A DNA stretch of 64,000 bases, taken from assembly GCA_030538475.1 (NCBI GenBank), contig JAUNTX010000001.1:351484-415483 (forward strand). The letters are read 5' to 3'. Under the pieces are notes generated by a model, which worked only from the letters and a program-made list of their open reading frames with translations, made no database searches and was not told the DNA's origin. This document shows, one piece after another, positions 28,370-44,748 of this stretch. The translations under genes and the position numbers were made by a program. How positions within the stretch are numbered: position 1 is the first letter of the stretch; each line of letters opens with the position of its first letter. Source of the stretch: Dermabacter sp. GTDB taxonomy: Bacteria; Actinomycetota; Actinomycetes; Actinomycetales; Dermabacteraceae.

Positions 28370-28395
28370 GACGTCACGCGGCTAGGCCGCGGCGA

Positions 28396-29583
28396 TCACT
28401 TGGTGATCTTGGTGACGCGGCCGGAGCCCACGGTACGGCCACCCTCGCGGATAGCGAAGCCGAGGCCCTCTTCCATGGCGATCGGCTGGATGAGCTCAAC
28501 GCTCATCTCGGTCGAGTCGCCGGGCATGACCATGTCGGTGCCGTCGGGAAGGGTGATCACGCCGGTCACGTCCGTGGTACGGAAGTAGAACTGCGGACGG
28601 TAGTTCGTGTAGAACGGGTTGTGGCGGCCACCTTCATCCTTGGAAAGGATGTAGACCTGCGCCTCGAAGTTGGTGTGCGGGGTGATCGAACCCGGCTTCA
28701 CCACAACCTGGCCACGCTCCACGTCTTCACGCTTGGTGCCGCGGAGGAGGAGGCCACAGTTCTCGCCTGCCCACGCCTCATCCATCTGCTTGTGGAACAT
28801 CTCGATACCGGTGACCGTGGTCTTCTGCGGCTCGCGGATACCCACGATTTCGACCTCGGAGTTGATCTGCAGCTTGCCACGCTCAACCTTGCCGGTCACC
28901 ACGGTGCCGCGGCCGGTGATCGTGAAGACGTCCTCGATCGGCATGAGGAACGGCTTGTCCATGTCGCGGACCGGATCCGGGACGTTCTCGTCCACGGCAG
29001 CCATGAGCTCCTGCACGGACTTGACCCACTGCTCGTCGCCTTCGAGGGCCTTGAGAGCGGACACGCGAACGACGGGGGCGTCCTCGTCGAACTCCTGCGA
29101 AGCGAGGAGCTCACGGACCTCCATCTCGACGAGCTCGAGGATTTCCTCGTCGTCGACCATGTCGGACTTGTTGAGGGCCACGAGGAGGTAGGGCACGCCC
29201 ACCTGACGTGCCAGAAGCACGTGCTCGCGGGTCTGGGCCATCGGGCCGTCGGTGGCGGCAACCACGAGGATCGCGCCGTCCATCTGAGCCGCGCCGGTAA
29301 TCATGTTCTTGATGTAGTCGGCGTGACCGGGGGCGTCCACGTGGGCGTAGTGACGCTTCTCGGTCTGGTACTCGATGTGGGAGATGTTGATCGTGATGCC
29401 ACGCTGCTTCTCTTCAGGAGCATTGTCGATCTGATCGAAGTCGCGCTTCTCGTTGATGTCCGGGTACTGGTCGTACAGAACCTTCGAGATAGCGGCAGTC
29501 AGCGTGGTCTTACCGTGGTCAACGTGACCGATGGTGCCAATGTTGACGTGCGGCTTAGTACGCTCGAACTTGGCCTTAGCCAT
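28396..29583 (-). CDS. tuf: Elongation factor Tu
   Basis: Delivers aminoacyl-tRNA to the ribosome as a GTP complex. The 395-aa length is typical. G1 [12 protein letters not shown]3 DAPGHADY and G4 NKSDMVDD are intact. The domain II/III motifs include [21 protein letters not shown] and the C-terminal [25 protein letters not shown], read in parts. The ATG at 29583 has AGGAGGA upstream. It is separated from fusA by 131 nt with a stable hairpin in the leader. Confidence 0.98.
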   Translation of the reverse strand: MAKAKFERTKPHVNIGTIGHVDHGKTTLTAAISKVLYDQYPDINEKRDFDQIDNAPEEKQRGITINISHIEYQTEKRHYAHVDAPGHADYIKNMITGAAQMDGAILVVAATDGPMAQTREHVLLARQVGVPYLLVALNKSDMVDDEEILELVEMEVRELLASQEFDEDAPVVRVSALKALEGDEQWVKSVQELMAAVDENVPDPVRDMDKPFLMPIEDVFTITGRGTVVTGKVERGKLQINSEVEIVGIREPQKTTVTGIEMFHKQMDEAWAGENCGLLLRGTKREDVERGQVVVKPGSITPHTNFEAQVYILSKDEGGRHNPFYTNYRPQFYFRTTDVTGVITLPDGTDMVMPGDSTEMSVELIQPIAMEEGLGFAIREGGRTVGSGRVTKITK

Positions 29584-29631
29584 AGTGATGTCCTCCTAGG
29601 ACTTGAGTTGTGTGTACTTCGTTGAACGGGT

Positions 29632-29659
29632 GGGAGCGGGCCGCGAGGCGGCCGCTCCC
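29632..29659 (-). promoter_or_regulatory. Stable hairpin in the fusA-tuf intergenic leader
   Basis: Arms GGGAGCGG and CCGCTCCC with an inner CCGC/GCGG stem and a short loop. No T-tract follows on the minus strand, so it is more likely an mRNA leader structure or processing/stability element for tuf than a terminator. Confidence 0.5.
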
Positions 29660-29714
29660 CGGCGATCCGAGAATAGGGGAATAGCCTGAGACTATCCACC
29701 TACTCCCGTCAGGC

Positions 29715-31862
29715 TCACTCGCCCCGCGTCTTCGCGATGATCTCTTCCGAAATGTTCTTCGGGACCTCCGCGTAGCTGTCGAACTGCATGGAGTACATGG
29801 CGCGGCCCTGCGAGAAGGACCGCAGGTCGCCGATGTACCCAAACATTTCGGACAGCGGGACGAGAGCACGGACAATCTTGACCCCGCTCGCGTCCTCCAT
29901 CGACGAGACCTGACCGCGTCGCTTGTTCAGGTCGCCGATGACATCTCCCATGTACTCCTCGGGAGTACGGACTTCGACGTTCATGATCGGCTCGAGCAAC
30001 ACCGGGTTGGCCTTCTTGAGGGCCTCGCGGGTTGCCATCGTGCCGGCGATCTTGAACGCCATTTCCGAGGAGTCCACGTCGTGGTAGGCGCCATCAATGA
30101 GGGACGCCTTGACGTTGACCACCGGGTAGCCCGCCAGGACGCCGGACTGCAGGGCGTTCTGGACGCCCGCATCGACGCTGGGGATGTATTCGCGAGGAAT
30201 ACGGCCACCGGTGACCTTGTTCTCGAACTCGTAGAACACGCCTTCTTCCGCATCGGTGAGCGGGGAGAACGTGATCTGCACCTTCGCGAACTGACCGGAA
30301 CCACCGGTCTGCTTCTTGTGGGTGTAGTCGAACTTTTCCACGGTGCGCTTGATGGATTCGCGGTAGGCCACCTGGGGCGAACCCACGTTGGCTTCCACCT
30401 TGAATTCGCGGCGCATGCGGTCCACGAGAACGTCGAGCTGCAGCTCGCCCATGCCCTTGATGACGGTCTGGCCGGTCTCGTCGTCCAGCTCCACCTGGAA
30501 GGTGGGATCTTCCTTCGCGAGGCGCTGGATGGCGATGCCGAGCTTTTCCTGGTCGCTCTTGGTCTTGGGCTCGATGGCCATGGAGATCACGGGCTCCGGG
30601 AAGGACATCGACTCGAGAGCGATCGGGTGCTGGGGATCAGCAAGCGTGTCGCCCGTGGTCGTGTCCTTGAGGCCGATGAACGCGTAGATGTGGCCGGCGA
30701 AGGCCTCTTCCACGGGGTTCTCCTGGTTGGAGTGCATCTGGAACAGCTTGCCCACGCGCTCCTTCTTGCCGGTGTTGGCGTTGAGCACCTGGGCGCCCGT
30801 CACCACGTGACCGGAGTAGACGCGCACGTAGGTGAGCGAGCCGAAGAACGGGTGCGAGGCCACCTTGAAGGCGAGCGCGGAGAACGGCTCGTCCACGGAC
30901 GGCTTGCGGGTGATCTCGACCTCTTCGTCCTTCACGTCGTGGCCGATCATCGGCGGCACGTCGAGGGGCGAGGGGAGGTAGTCGATCACGGCGTCCAGCA
31001 TCGGCTGCACACCCTTGTTCTTGAAGGCGGAGCCGCACAGCACGGGGTAGGCCTCGGAGTTGATGGTCATCTTGCGGATGCCCGCCTTGAGGTCGGCGAC
31101 GCTGAGGTCGCTGTCCTCGAGGTACTTCTCCATGAGCTCTTCCGAGCTTTCGGCAACGTCTTCGACGAGCTTCGCGCGGTATTCCTCGACGGTGGCGAGC
31201 AGGTCGTCCGGGATCGGAACTTCGATCTGGAGCTGACCGTGCGCGTCGTCGCCCTTCTTCTTGTTGAGCTCCGGCATGTCCTGATCGAACTTTTCGGGCC
31301 ATTCGTAGGCCTTCATTTCGACGAGGTCGATGATGCCGCGGAAGTCGCTCTCGGCGCCGATCGGCACCTGCATGATGAGCGGCTTCGCCTTGAGGCGCTC
31401 CACGATGGTGCGCACCGTGAAGAAGAAGTCGGCGCCCATCTTGTCCATCTTGTTGACGAAGCAGATGCGGGGCACGTCGTACTTGTCGGCCTGGCGCCAC
31501 ACGGTCTCGGACTGCGGCTCCACACCTTCCTTGCCATCGAACACGGCAACAGCGCCATCGAGCACGCGCAGCGAGCGCTCCACCTCAACGGTGAAGTCCA
31601 CGTGGCCGGGCGTATCGATGATGTTGATCTGGTTCTCGTGCCAGTAGCAGGTGGTCGCGGCCGACGTGATCGTGATGCCGCGTTCCTTTTCCTGCTCCAT
31701 CCAGTCCATGGTGCCGGCGCCGTCGTGGGTTTCACCCATCTTGTAGTTGACGCCGGTGTAGTACAGGATTCGCTCGGTCGTGGTGGTCTTACCGGCATCG
31801 ATGTGAGCCATGATGCCGATGTTGCGGACCTTCGTGAGGTCCTTGAGCACTGCAAGTGCCAC
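29715..31862 (-). CDS. fusA: Elongation factor G
   Basis: Translocase GTPase of elongation and of ribosome recycling. The 715-aa product starts near [25 protein letters not shown]3 DTPGHVDFT and G4 NKMDKMGAD are intact. Domain IV carries the [16 protein letters not shown] loop and the C-terminus [19 protein letters not shown], both typical. GTG start. It follows rpsG by 42 nt. Confidence 0.98.
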   Translation of the reverse strand: MALAVLKDLTKVRNIGIMAHIDAGKTTTTERILYYTGVNYKMGETHDGAGTMDWMEQEKERGITITSAATTCYWHENQINIIDTPGHVDFTVEVERSLRVLDGAVAVFDGKEGVEPQSETVWRQADKYDVPRICFVNKMDKMGADFFFTVRTIVERLKAKPLIMQVPIGAESDFRGIIDLVEMKAYEWPEKFDQDMPELNKKKGDDAHGQLQIEVPIPDDLLATVEEYRAKLVEDVAESSEELMEKYLEDSDLSVADLKAGIRKMTINSEAYPVLCGSAFKNKGVQPMLDAVIDYLPSPLDVPPMIGHDVKDEEVEITRKPSVDEPFSALAFKVASHPFFGSLTYVRVYSGHVVTGAQVLNANTGKKERVGKLFQMHSNQENPVEEAFAGHIYAFIGLKDTTTGDTLADPQHPIALESMSFPEPVISMAIEPKTKSDQEKLGIAIQRLAKEDPTFQVELDDETGQTVIKGMGELQLDVLVDRMRREFKVEANVGSPQVAYRESIKRTVEKFDYTHKKQTGGSGQFAKVQITFSPLTDAEEGVFYEFENKVTGGRIPREYIPSVDAGVQNALQSGVLAGYPVVNVKASLIDGAYHDVDSSEMAFKIAGTMATREALKKANPVLLEPIMNVEVRTPEEYMGDVIGDLNKRRGQVSSMEDASGVKIVRALVPLSEMFGYIGDLRSFSQGRAMYSMQFDSYAEVPKNISEEIIAKTRGE

Positions 31863-31904
31863 GGGCTATCGCCTTTCTGAGCTGAGGGTCGAGGTCCGGT
31901 GGGT

Positions 31905-32375
31905 TTACCAGCGGTAGTGAGCGAAGGCCTTGTTGGACTCCGCCATCTTGTGGGTGTCTTCGCGGCGCTTCACAGCGGCACCAAGGCCGTTGGAGGCGTC
32001 GAGGATCTCGTTCATCAGACGCTCGGTCATGGTGTGCTCGCGGCGTGCGCGCGAGTACCCGACGAGCCAGCGGAGGGCGAGGGTGGTGGAACGGCCGGGG
32101 CGAACTTCGACGGGCACCTGGTAGGTGGCACCGCCGACGCGGCGGGAGCGAACCTCGAGCGAGGGACGAATGTTGTCCAGCGCCTTCTTGAGGGTCACGA
32201 CCGGATCCTGGCCGTTCTTCTCGCGGCAGCCTTCCAGCGCACCGTAGACGATGCGTTCGGAAACGGTCTTCTTGCCGTCGAGGAGGACCTTGTTAATGAG
32301 CTGCGTCACGACGGGCGAACCGTAGACCGGATCGACGACGAGCTGACGCTTGGGAGCTGCACCCTTACGTGGCAT
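31905..32375 (-). CDS. rpsG: 30S ribosomal protein S7
   Basis: Primary assembly protein of the 30S head. The 156-aa product starts [20 protein letters not shown], with [21 protein letters not shown] and the C-terminal [20 protein letters not shown], read in parts. The ATG overlaps the rpsL stop by one base (TAATG). Confidence 0.97.
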   Translation of the reverse strand: MPRKGAAPKRQLVVDPVYGSPVVTQLINKVLLDGKKTVSERIVYGALEGCREKNGQDPVVTLKKALDNIRPSLEVRSRRVGGATYQVPVEVRPGRSTTLALRWLVGYSRARREHTMTERLMNEILDASNGLGAAVKRREDTHKMAESNKAFAHYRW

Positions 32376-32749
32376 TACTTCTTCTCCTTCTTTGCGCCGT
32401 AACGCGAACGGGCCTGCTGGCGACCCTTGACGCCCTGGGTGTCGAGGGAGCCGCGGACGATCTTGTAGCGAACGCCGGGGAGGTCCTTCACACGGCCGCC
32501 GCGCACGAGCACGATCGAGTGCTCCTGGAGGTTGTGGCCCACACCGGGGATGTAGGCCGTGACCTCGATGCCGGAGGAGAGGCGAACACGCGCGATCTTG
32601 CGCAGCGCGGAGTTCGGCTTCTTAGGAGTAATCGTGTACACACGGGTGCAGACACCGCGGCGCTGGGGCGAACCCTTGAGCGCGGGCGTCTTCGAGCCGG
32701 CAGGCTTTGCCTGGCGACCCTTGCGCACCAACTGCTGAATAGTAGGCAC
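32375..32749 (-). CDS. rpsL: 30S ribosomal protein S12
   Basis: Decoding-centre protein and first gene of the str operon. The 124-aa product has [15 protein letters not shown] and [11 protein letters not shown], with the Lys residues classically changed in streptomycin resistance (K43 and K88 by E. coli numbering) in wild-type form. GTG start at 32749, followed by CCTACTATTCAG (PTIQ). Confidence 0.97.
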   Translation of the reverse strand: MPTIQQLVRKGRQAKPAGSKTPALKGSPQRRGVCTRVYTITPKKPNSALRKIARVRLSSGIEVTAYIPGVGHNLQEHSIVLVRGGRVKDLPGVRYKIVRGSLDTQGVKGRQQARSRYGAKKEKK

Positions 32750-33141
32750 TACGTCTCTTTCTGTTGCTGCCCGCGCTGTTCACGCGGCCAGATCACAATC
32801 TTTCGCTCGGCGCGGCGGGTGCCGCACTCGCGGGTGCGAGCTGAGCGCGCGACCCGCATCCGGCCCCCGTGCTCGGGAGTGTCGGATGCGACCCACACGT
32901 GGAGAGTGCTCTCCACGGCGTCCACGTACCGTGAGCTGATGCGGACCCGCGAGGGTGCATCAGGGCAGAGGGCACCGAGGACACAGTTCCCCAGTTTACC
33001 GACGCCGGAAGGCGGCGGTCAAAGGAGTTGGCGGGTTCCGTCGTACATCACAGTTGTGGGGCCGACGGCGGGGGCCCCGCACCGTGCAGATGCGGGGCCC
33101 CGGGTGCCGGTCAGGACCGGCGAGGTGTGCGGCTGGGCGAA
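32750..33141. other. Intergenic region upstream of rpsL and downstream of rpfB
   Basis: No gene seen. It contains the leader of the str operon, with a small CCGCG..CGCGG hairpin at about 32771-32787. It also holds the rpfB-side hairpin near 33071-33101. The str promoter must be here but I cannot place its boxes reliably. Confidence 0.5.
33071..33101 (-). terminator. Hairpin downstream of rpfB
   Basis: Perfect 11-bp arms GGGGCCCCGCA and TGCGGGGCCCC around a 9-nt loop, 40 nt past the rpfB stop. No T-run follows on the minus strand, so termination strength is uncertain. Confidence 0.6.
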
Positions 33142-34323
33142 TCAGCGCAGTCCGAGCTTGCGGGTGCAGGCGGGCCAGGCGCCCCAGCCCTGTCCGGCCT
33201 GGACATTCTTGGCGATGTCGATCTGCTGTTCGCGCGTGGCCATCCAGGCTTCGGGCGCATAGCGGGTGCCGCCGTAGGCCGCCCACGTGGAACGGGTGAA
33301 CTGGAGGCCACCGGAGAAGCCGTTGCCGTTGTTGATCGACCAGTTGCCGGTGGATTCGCACTGGGCGAGGCGGTCCCACACGGAGCCGTCGGTCACGGCG
33401 GGGGCGGAGGCCCCGGTGTTGCTGCCGCTCGAGGACGAGCTGCTACCCGAGCTGGGCGCGGCGGGAGCGGCCGCGGCGGCGGGACGCTTCTTCGTGCCCT
33501 TGACGACGACCTCGGTCACGGGTTCGCGCGTGACCTCTTCGGCGATGGTCTCCTCGGCGGTGACCTCACCGTCGGTCACGGTGGTGCGCGTGGTGACGGT
33601 CTTTTCGCCCTTGACGCCCGCGGTGAGGACGGTGGTTTCGTCCTCGTACTTCGAGTCGTCGGTGCGGGTCTCGGTCTCGAAGTCGATGGCCTGGACGGCC
33701 GTCTCGTCCGTGGTGCCGGTGCGCTGGATGGTGACGACGAGCCCGTCGGTCACGCGGGTGTCGCGGCCGGGGGTGATGACGTCGTCGGCGTCCACCGAGT
33801 CGGCGAAGTGGGCGTCGAGGAGTTCCTGCACGGTGGTCGCGTAGGTGTTTTCCGCGGTCCACTCGCCGTTCATGCCCACGAAGGTCACGTTCTTCGGCAG
33901 GACCACGGACACGGTGCCGAGGTCGTCGGTGAGCGGGGTCTCGGGCGCGGGGGTGATCTGCGCGTTCTCGTAGTCGGCCTCGACGAGCGCGAGGGCGTCG
34001 GCTACGGTGTCACCGTCGGTGAGCACGGTCTGCTCGTGGCCGTCCACGTCCACGGTCACTTCGTGGCGCTCGACGACGGAGATGGTCTCGCCGGAGTTCA
34101 CGTTCGCCGTGAGGGCGGGCTGCACCAGGTCGGAATCCTTGACGTCCACGCCGTGAGCGGTGAGGATGTCCTGGACCTGGTTGTCGAAGGTGCGGATGGT
34201 GGTCTGCTCGCCGTACACGTCCACGGTCACTTCGTTCGACATGGCGAACGCGGTGCCGCCTCCGCCACAGGCGAGGAGGGCGGCCACGGCGGCGCTGACA
34301 AGAATCGGCGTCTTCTTCTTCAC
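33142..34323 (-). CDS. rpfB: Resuscitation-promoting factor RpfB-like (DUF348, G5, transglycosylase-like)
   Basis: Secreted muralytic protein of the Rpf family, which promotes regrowth of dormant actinobacteria. The 393-aa protein has a signal peptide with LLAC around Cys19, a possible lipobox as in mycobacterial RpfB. Three DUF348-like repeats follow (about 32-70, 88-127, 138-180), then a G5 domain (about 205-278). A Ala/Ser-rich linker (281-311) leads to the Rpf domain (312-387). The catalytic Glu is E323 in AQCESTGNW, and C322/C386 are placed to form the usual disulfide. GTG start; AAAGGA lies about 11 nt upstream, slightly far. The 125 nt before it show no clear riboswitch. Confidence 0.95.
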   Translation of the reverse strand: MKKKTPILVSAAVAALLACGGGGTAFAMSNEVTVDVYGEQTTIRTFDNQVQDILTAHGVDVKDSDLVQPALTANVNSGETISVVERHEVTVDVDGHEQTVLTDGDTVADALALVEADYENAQITPAPETPLTDDLGTVSVVLPKNVTFVGMNGEWTAENTYATTVQELLDAHFADSVDADDVITPGRDTRVTDGLVVTIQRTGTTDETAVQAIDFETETRTDDSKYEDETTVLTAGVKGEKTVTTRTTVTDGEVTAEETIAEEVTREPVTEVVVKGTKKRPAAAAAPAAPSSGSSSSSSGSNTGASAPAVTDGSVWDRLAQCESTGNWSINNGNGFSGGLQFTRSTWAAYGGTRYAPEAWMATREQQIDIAKNVQAGQGWGAWPACTRKLGLR

Positions 34324-34448
34324 GGGTGCGGCATCCTTTGCAGGTCAATGATGGGGCTCCAGCTCCGCGGGGAAGGTGGAGCAACCTCTCCATCATGACG
34401 ACGCCGCCTCGGGCCCCTCAAGGACATGGCCCGGATCTTGCCTCAAGC

Positions 34449-35143
34449 TCAGGGAAGCTTTTGCCGTTTGTTTGCCGCTGGGGTGACCCCCGCTATAGAG
34501 GCCCTCGGAGCGAAGGCGCGCCACACCACAATGAGGATGCCGAGGATCCCCAGGACCGGCACGGCCACGTCACGAAGGACCTCCAGGAACGGGAACGATG
34601 CCAGCCAGCCGGCCCGCCCGAGGCCGAGGGCGAAGTTGCCTGCGAAGTGCGCGACCCACAGCGGCGTCCACATCCCCAGAACACTCCGAAGTGCCGGAGG
34701 AGGAGCGCGGGGATGGCAACCAACGAGATCTCTTCCCTCGCGCCGAAGATTCCACTGTTCAGCGAAGCGAGAAAATCATCCGTGTCCGTCAGCGGGATCT
34801 GCCCCATGCCGGGCAGGGTAGCGAGCGGCATCTGGCGCGGCAGGCCCGTCGCGCGCTCGAGCGCCTGGGTGACGGGCAGGAAGCGCGATCCCATGAGCGC
34901 GCTGCCGATCATGAGGGCGCCGCTGTGGGCCGCGAGCAGGGCGAACCAGCGCCCCGCGGCCCGCCCGGGAGTGACCGCGGGAGGCCGCCACTGCGGCGTG
35001 ATGCGCACGAGGCCCCAGATGAGGAGCACGCCGATGACGGTCAGGGCAGCGCACACGAGGATGACCCACCGCAGCGCTGGAGGCACCGGGCGTCGGCCCA
35101 CCTTGGGGCGCTCCGCCTCACGCGCGCCGCCTGCTCCCCCCAT
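34449..35143 (-). pseudogene. CPBP-type intramembrane protease gene broken by a one-base frameshift
   Basis: Two minus-strand frames together make one membrane protein. The upstream frame, from the ATG at 35143 (GGGGGAG 6 nt upstream), has transmembrane segments and the CPBP-like EEISLVAIPALLLR motif. Just after HFGVFWG it loses sense. The other frame then picks up as MWTPLWVAHFAGNFALGL, with the expected HxxxN motif and a last transmembrane segment. Adding one G to the G4 run at 34674-34677 would join them (TGG GGG ATG TGG). This is a real disruption, a phase-variable tract or a sequencing error. If intact, the product would be a CAAX/CPBP-family membrane peptidase of about 230 aa. Confidence 0.7.
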
Positions 35144-35245
35144 GCCACACTCCCCCGCCGCGATGCCGGTCATGCCGGTCCATGCCGGGACATTCCGGCC
35201 CGCGTAGGCCCACGCCGCCCCGCCCCGCCGCGCGCAAAAGAGCCG

Positions 35246-35294
35246 AGCAAAAAGAAACGGCCCCCTCCCCCACTCGCGGTGGGAAAGGGGGCCG
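35246..35294 (-). terminator. Terminator downstream of rpoC
   Basis: A stem with arms CGGCCCCC and GGGGGCCG, plus an inner CCCAC/GTGGG stem, begins 20 nt past the rpoC stop. On the minus strand it is followed by TTTCTTTTT. It is the clearest intrinsic terminator in the window and closes the rpoBC unit. Confidence 0.92.
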
Positions 35295-35314
35295 CCCTCT
35301 CAAGAAACGGAGGC

Positions 35315-39202
<3,888 letters not shown>

Positions 39203-39320
39203 GTGTGTCCTTCTCTCGTCTAAAAGTGTGTCGTCAAGGTCTGAGGGAGTGGGGCTGGAATCCCGGGGGCGGGGCCGACGGTGGCTGGCATCCGTCGACC
39301 CCCGCCCTCACGGGGTTCGA

Positions 39321-42806
<3,486 letters not shown>

Positions 42807-42933
42807 GGGTGATCCTTCCACGGGCCGAGGACATGTGAACGCCCACCTGTGCCGTACCCTGATTCACGACCAACCCCGCCATATGAGTCGAATGATTGAA
42901 AAAGGGCGCGCAAAGCACTGGGCGCAAGTTTCA

Positions 42934-42962
42934 ATGATACGGCACCCGCACGCCGTGGTAAA
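42934..42962 (-). promoter_or_regulatory. Candidate rpoB promoter
   Basis: On the minus strand TTTACC and TATCAT are separated by exactly 17 nt, a good housekeeping sigma-type spacing. The -10 end lies about 128 nt upstream of the rpoB TTG and downstream of the rplL terminator hairpin, so rpoBC can be transcribed independently of rplJL. Confidence 0.6.
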
Positions 42963-43013
42963 GGGGCCGACGGTGCCGGATCGTGAGATCGTGGTCACTG
43001 GCCCGCAGACGGC

Positions 43014-43041
43014 GACAGCCGCCCCCGAAGGGACGGCTGTC
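43014..43041 (-). terminator. Hairpin downstream of rplL
   Basis: Arms GACAGCCG and CGGCTGTC with an inner CCC/GGG stem around CGAA, 32 nt past the rplL stop. There is no T-run, so it may terminate only partly and allow some readthrough into rpoBC, as in other bacteria. Confidence 0.6.
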
Positions 43042-43073
43042 GGCTGCGATGCGTGCGCCCGAAGGCGCGAGGA

Positions 43074-43451
43074 TCACTTGAGGGTGACGGTGGCGCCAGC
43101 GCCCTCGAGCTGCTCCTTGGCCTTCTCGGCGGCATCCTTGGCGGCGCCTTCGATAACAGCCTTGGGGGCACCGTCAACGAGGTCCTTGGCCTCCTTGAGG
43201 CCGAGACCGGTGAGGGCGCGCACCTCCTTGATGACGGCGATCTTGGCGGAGCCAACCGACTCGAGGATGACGTCGAACTCATCCTTCTCTTCGGCGGCGG
43301 GAGCCTCGCCACCGGCGGCAGCGGCCACGGCCACGGGGGCAGCGGCGGTCACATCGAAGACCTCTTCGAACTGCTTCACGAAATCGGAGAGCTCGATGAG
43401 GGTCATGTCCTTGAAAGCTTCAATGAGCTCTTCGTTGGTGAGCTTAGCCAT
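43074..43451 (-). CDS. rplL: 50S ribosomal protein L7/L12
   Basis: Stalk protein that recruits translational GTPases, usually as several dimers bound to L10. The 125-aa product has an N-terminal dimerisation helix region ([21 protein letters not shown]), an Ala-rich hinge (about 38-54) and the C-terminal domain with [30 protein letters not shown] and GAPKAVIEG. The gap to rplJ is 115 nt. Confidence 0.97.
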   Translation of the reverse strand: MAKLTNEELIEAFKDMTLIELSDFVKQFEEVFDVTAAAPVAVAAAAGGEAPAAEEKDEFDVILESVGSAKIAVIKEVRALTGLGLKEAKDLVDGAPKAVIEGAAKDAAEKAKEQLEGAGATVTLK

Positions 43452-43566
43452 GAGGCTGAGTCCTTCCTGTCAAGCGGCACCGGGTAGGCGCCTGGCGCGG
43501 GTGCGCCGGGGTATGTACAAGGTTGTGCCGAGCGTCCATGACGCGTCGGGCGTTGACCGCGAGGTC

Positions 43567-44082
43567 TCAGCCTTCGTTCTTGGCACGCAGGGCGTCCACG
43601 GTGCGCACGGTCTTGGACAGTGGCGCAGCGAGAACAAAAACAGCCTTCGACATGGATGCCTTGAGGGCACCGGCAGTCTTGGCAAGAAGAACCTCGCGCG
43701 ATTCGAGATCGGCAAGCTTCTGAACGTCGTCAGCCGAGAGGGCAGCACCCTCGAAGTAGCCGGACTTGACGACCAACTGGGGGTTTTCCTTGGCAAAGTC
43801 ACGCAGGGTCTTCGCCGGCATAACCGGCTCGCCCTTGATGAAGGCAATCGCGCTAGGTCCGGTCAGTTCGCCGTCAAAGGCGTCGATCCCGGCTTCCTTG
43901 GCAGCAATGCCCGTCAGCGTGTTCTTCACCACGGCGTAGGTGGTATCGGCACCGAGCGAACGACGCAGCGTCTTCAGCTGGTCCACGCTCAGTCCGCGGT
44001 ACTCGGTCAGGATTGCCGCATCGGACTCGCGGAACAGGTCCGTGAGCTCTGCAACGGCAGCTGCCTTGTCAGGCCTCGCCAT
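43567..44082 (-). CDS. rplJ: 50S ribosomal protein L10
   Basis: Base of the stalk, and in other bacteria the autogenous repressor of its own operon. The ATG at 44082 ([17 protein letters not shown]) has GGAAGGAGG just upstream and gives 171 aa; the open frame 16 codons further upstream overlaps the leader structure. [17 protein letters not shown] and [16 protein letters not shown] are typical L10 segments, and the C-terminal helix binds L12 dimers. Confidence 0.97.
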   Translation of the reverse strand: MARPDKAAAVAELTDLFRESDAAILTEYRGLSVDQLKTLRRSLGADTTYAVVKNTLTGIAAKEAGIDAFDGELTGPSAIAFIKGEPVMPAKTLRDFAKENPQLVVKSGYFEGAALSADDVQKLADLESREVLLAKTAGALKASMSKAVFVLAAPLSKTVRTVDALRAKNEG

Positions 44083-44135
44083 GGCCCTCCTTCCAGAGGT
44101 CTCGAGGCCGGCCTGAAAACTCACGCGCACCCATG

Positions 44136-44293
44136 AAAAAAGCCCTGACCGCAGGGGCCAAGGCTCGGGAGCGTGAGGCGCACGGGGCGTTCACGACGAT
44201 TCTTGATCACCTGCGCAGGCCGTTCTCGTCATGTGCGAGAAGCTTTCGGTCTCCCTGATGGCAGGGGGACGACCGGCGGTCTTCGGTAGGTCC
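44136..44293 (-). ncRNA. L10-type ribosomal leader with terminator-like attenuator
   Basis: The leader upstream of rplJ carries GACCGCCGGTC, CTGCGCAGGTGA and other pieces that resemble the Rfam ribosomal L10 leader. It ends in a 10-bp stem (AGCCTTGGCC with GGTCAGGGCT, two G-T pairs) followed by T6 at 44136-44165, 54 nt before rplJ. That is a textbook attenuator: L10 binding upstream would decide between terminator and readthrough. Identity as an L10 leader is inferred from position and motifs, not a covariance search. Confidence 0.65.
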
Positions 44294-44323
44294 ACTGTAG
44301 GACCAAGGGCGGCCGGGGGCCAA
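44294..44323 (-). promoter_or_regulatory. Candidate promoter of the rplJL leader
   Basis: Minus-strand TTGGCC, 18-nt spacer, TACAGT. A transcript from here would start near 44287 and contain the whole L10-like leader. The same TTGGCC-18-TAtAGT layout appears before tRNA-Trp. Confidence 0.5.
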
Positions 44324-44748
44324 GCCGGGGGCCGCGTGATCCCCCGCACACCGCCCGGCCAGAGGACACTCGTCCCCTGCACGCTGGCCGACGAGGACGG
44401 TGCTCGCGCCCGCTCGGGCACAAGGACCAACATCCCCGGCACCAGACGCAACTTCACCCACGATCTACAGTGCCACACAAGGCCCAGGTCAGGGAGGGAC
44501 AAAGAGCCTTCTAGGGACCTAGACCGGGACATCGCCTGAATGGCGTGTCGATTCGGCCACACCACCCAATCGGCACCTCCCGTCGGCCCCTCCCCTCCCC
44601 CGCGCACGCCTCTCACCTGGGCTTTTATCTTTCTAGGATTGTTCCGCGCCACCTCTTGCCCACCCACGCAAGGCCCCGTAGGTTGAAGACACGACGACGT
44701 ACTCCCCTACAAGAATCTCCACCCAGCAACCAAGGATGGGAACACACC
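44324..44748. other. Intergenic region upstream of adhE
   Basis: No gene supported. It must hold the adhE promoter. An inverted repeat GACAtCGCC-TGAAT-GGCGTGTC (44528-44549, one bulged base) is the only notable element. I see no clear Rex-type site. Confidence 0.4.

Noticed and set aside
30081..31880. Plus-strand frame opposite fusA
   Set aside because: fusA is unambiguous on the minus strand; the forward frame is a shadow.
34324..34448. Possible c-di-AMP (ydaO-type) riboswitch before rpfB
   Set aside because: Such riboswitches often precede rpf genes, but I could not match the core motifs in these 125 nt.
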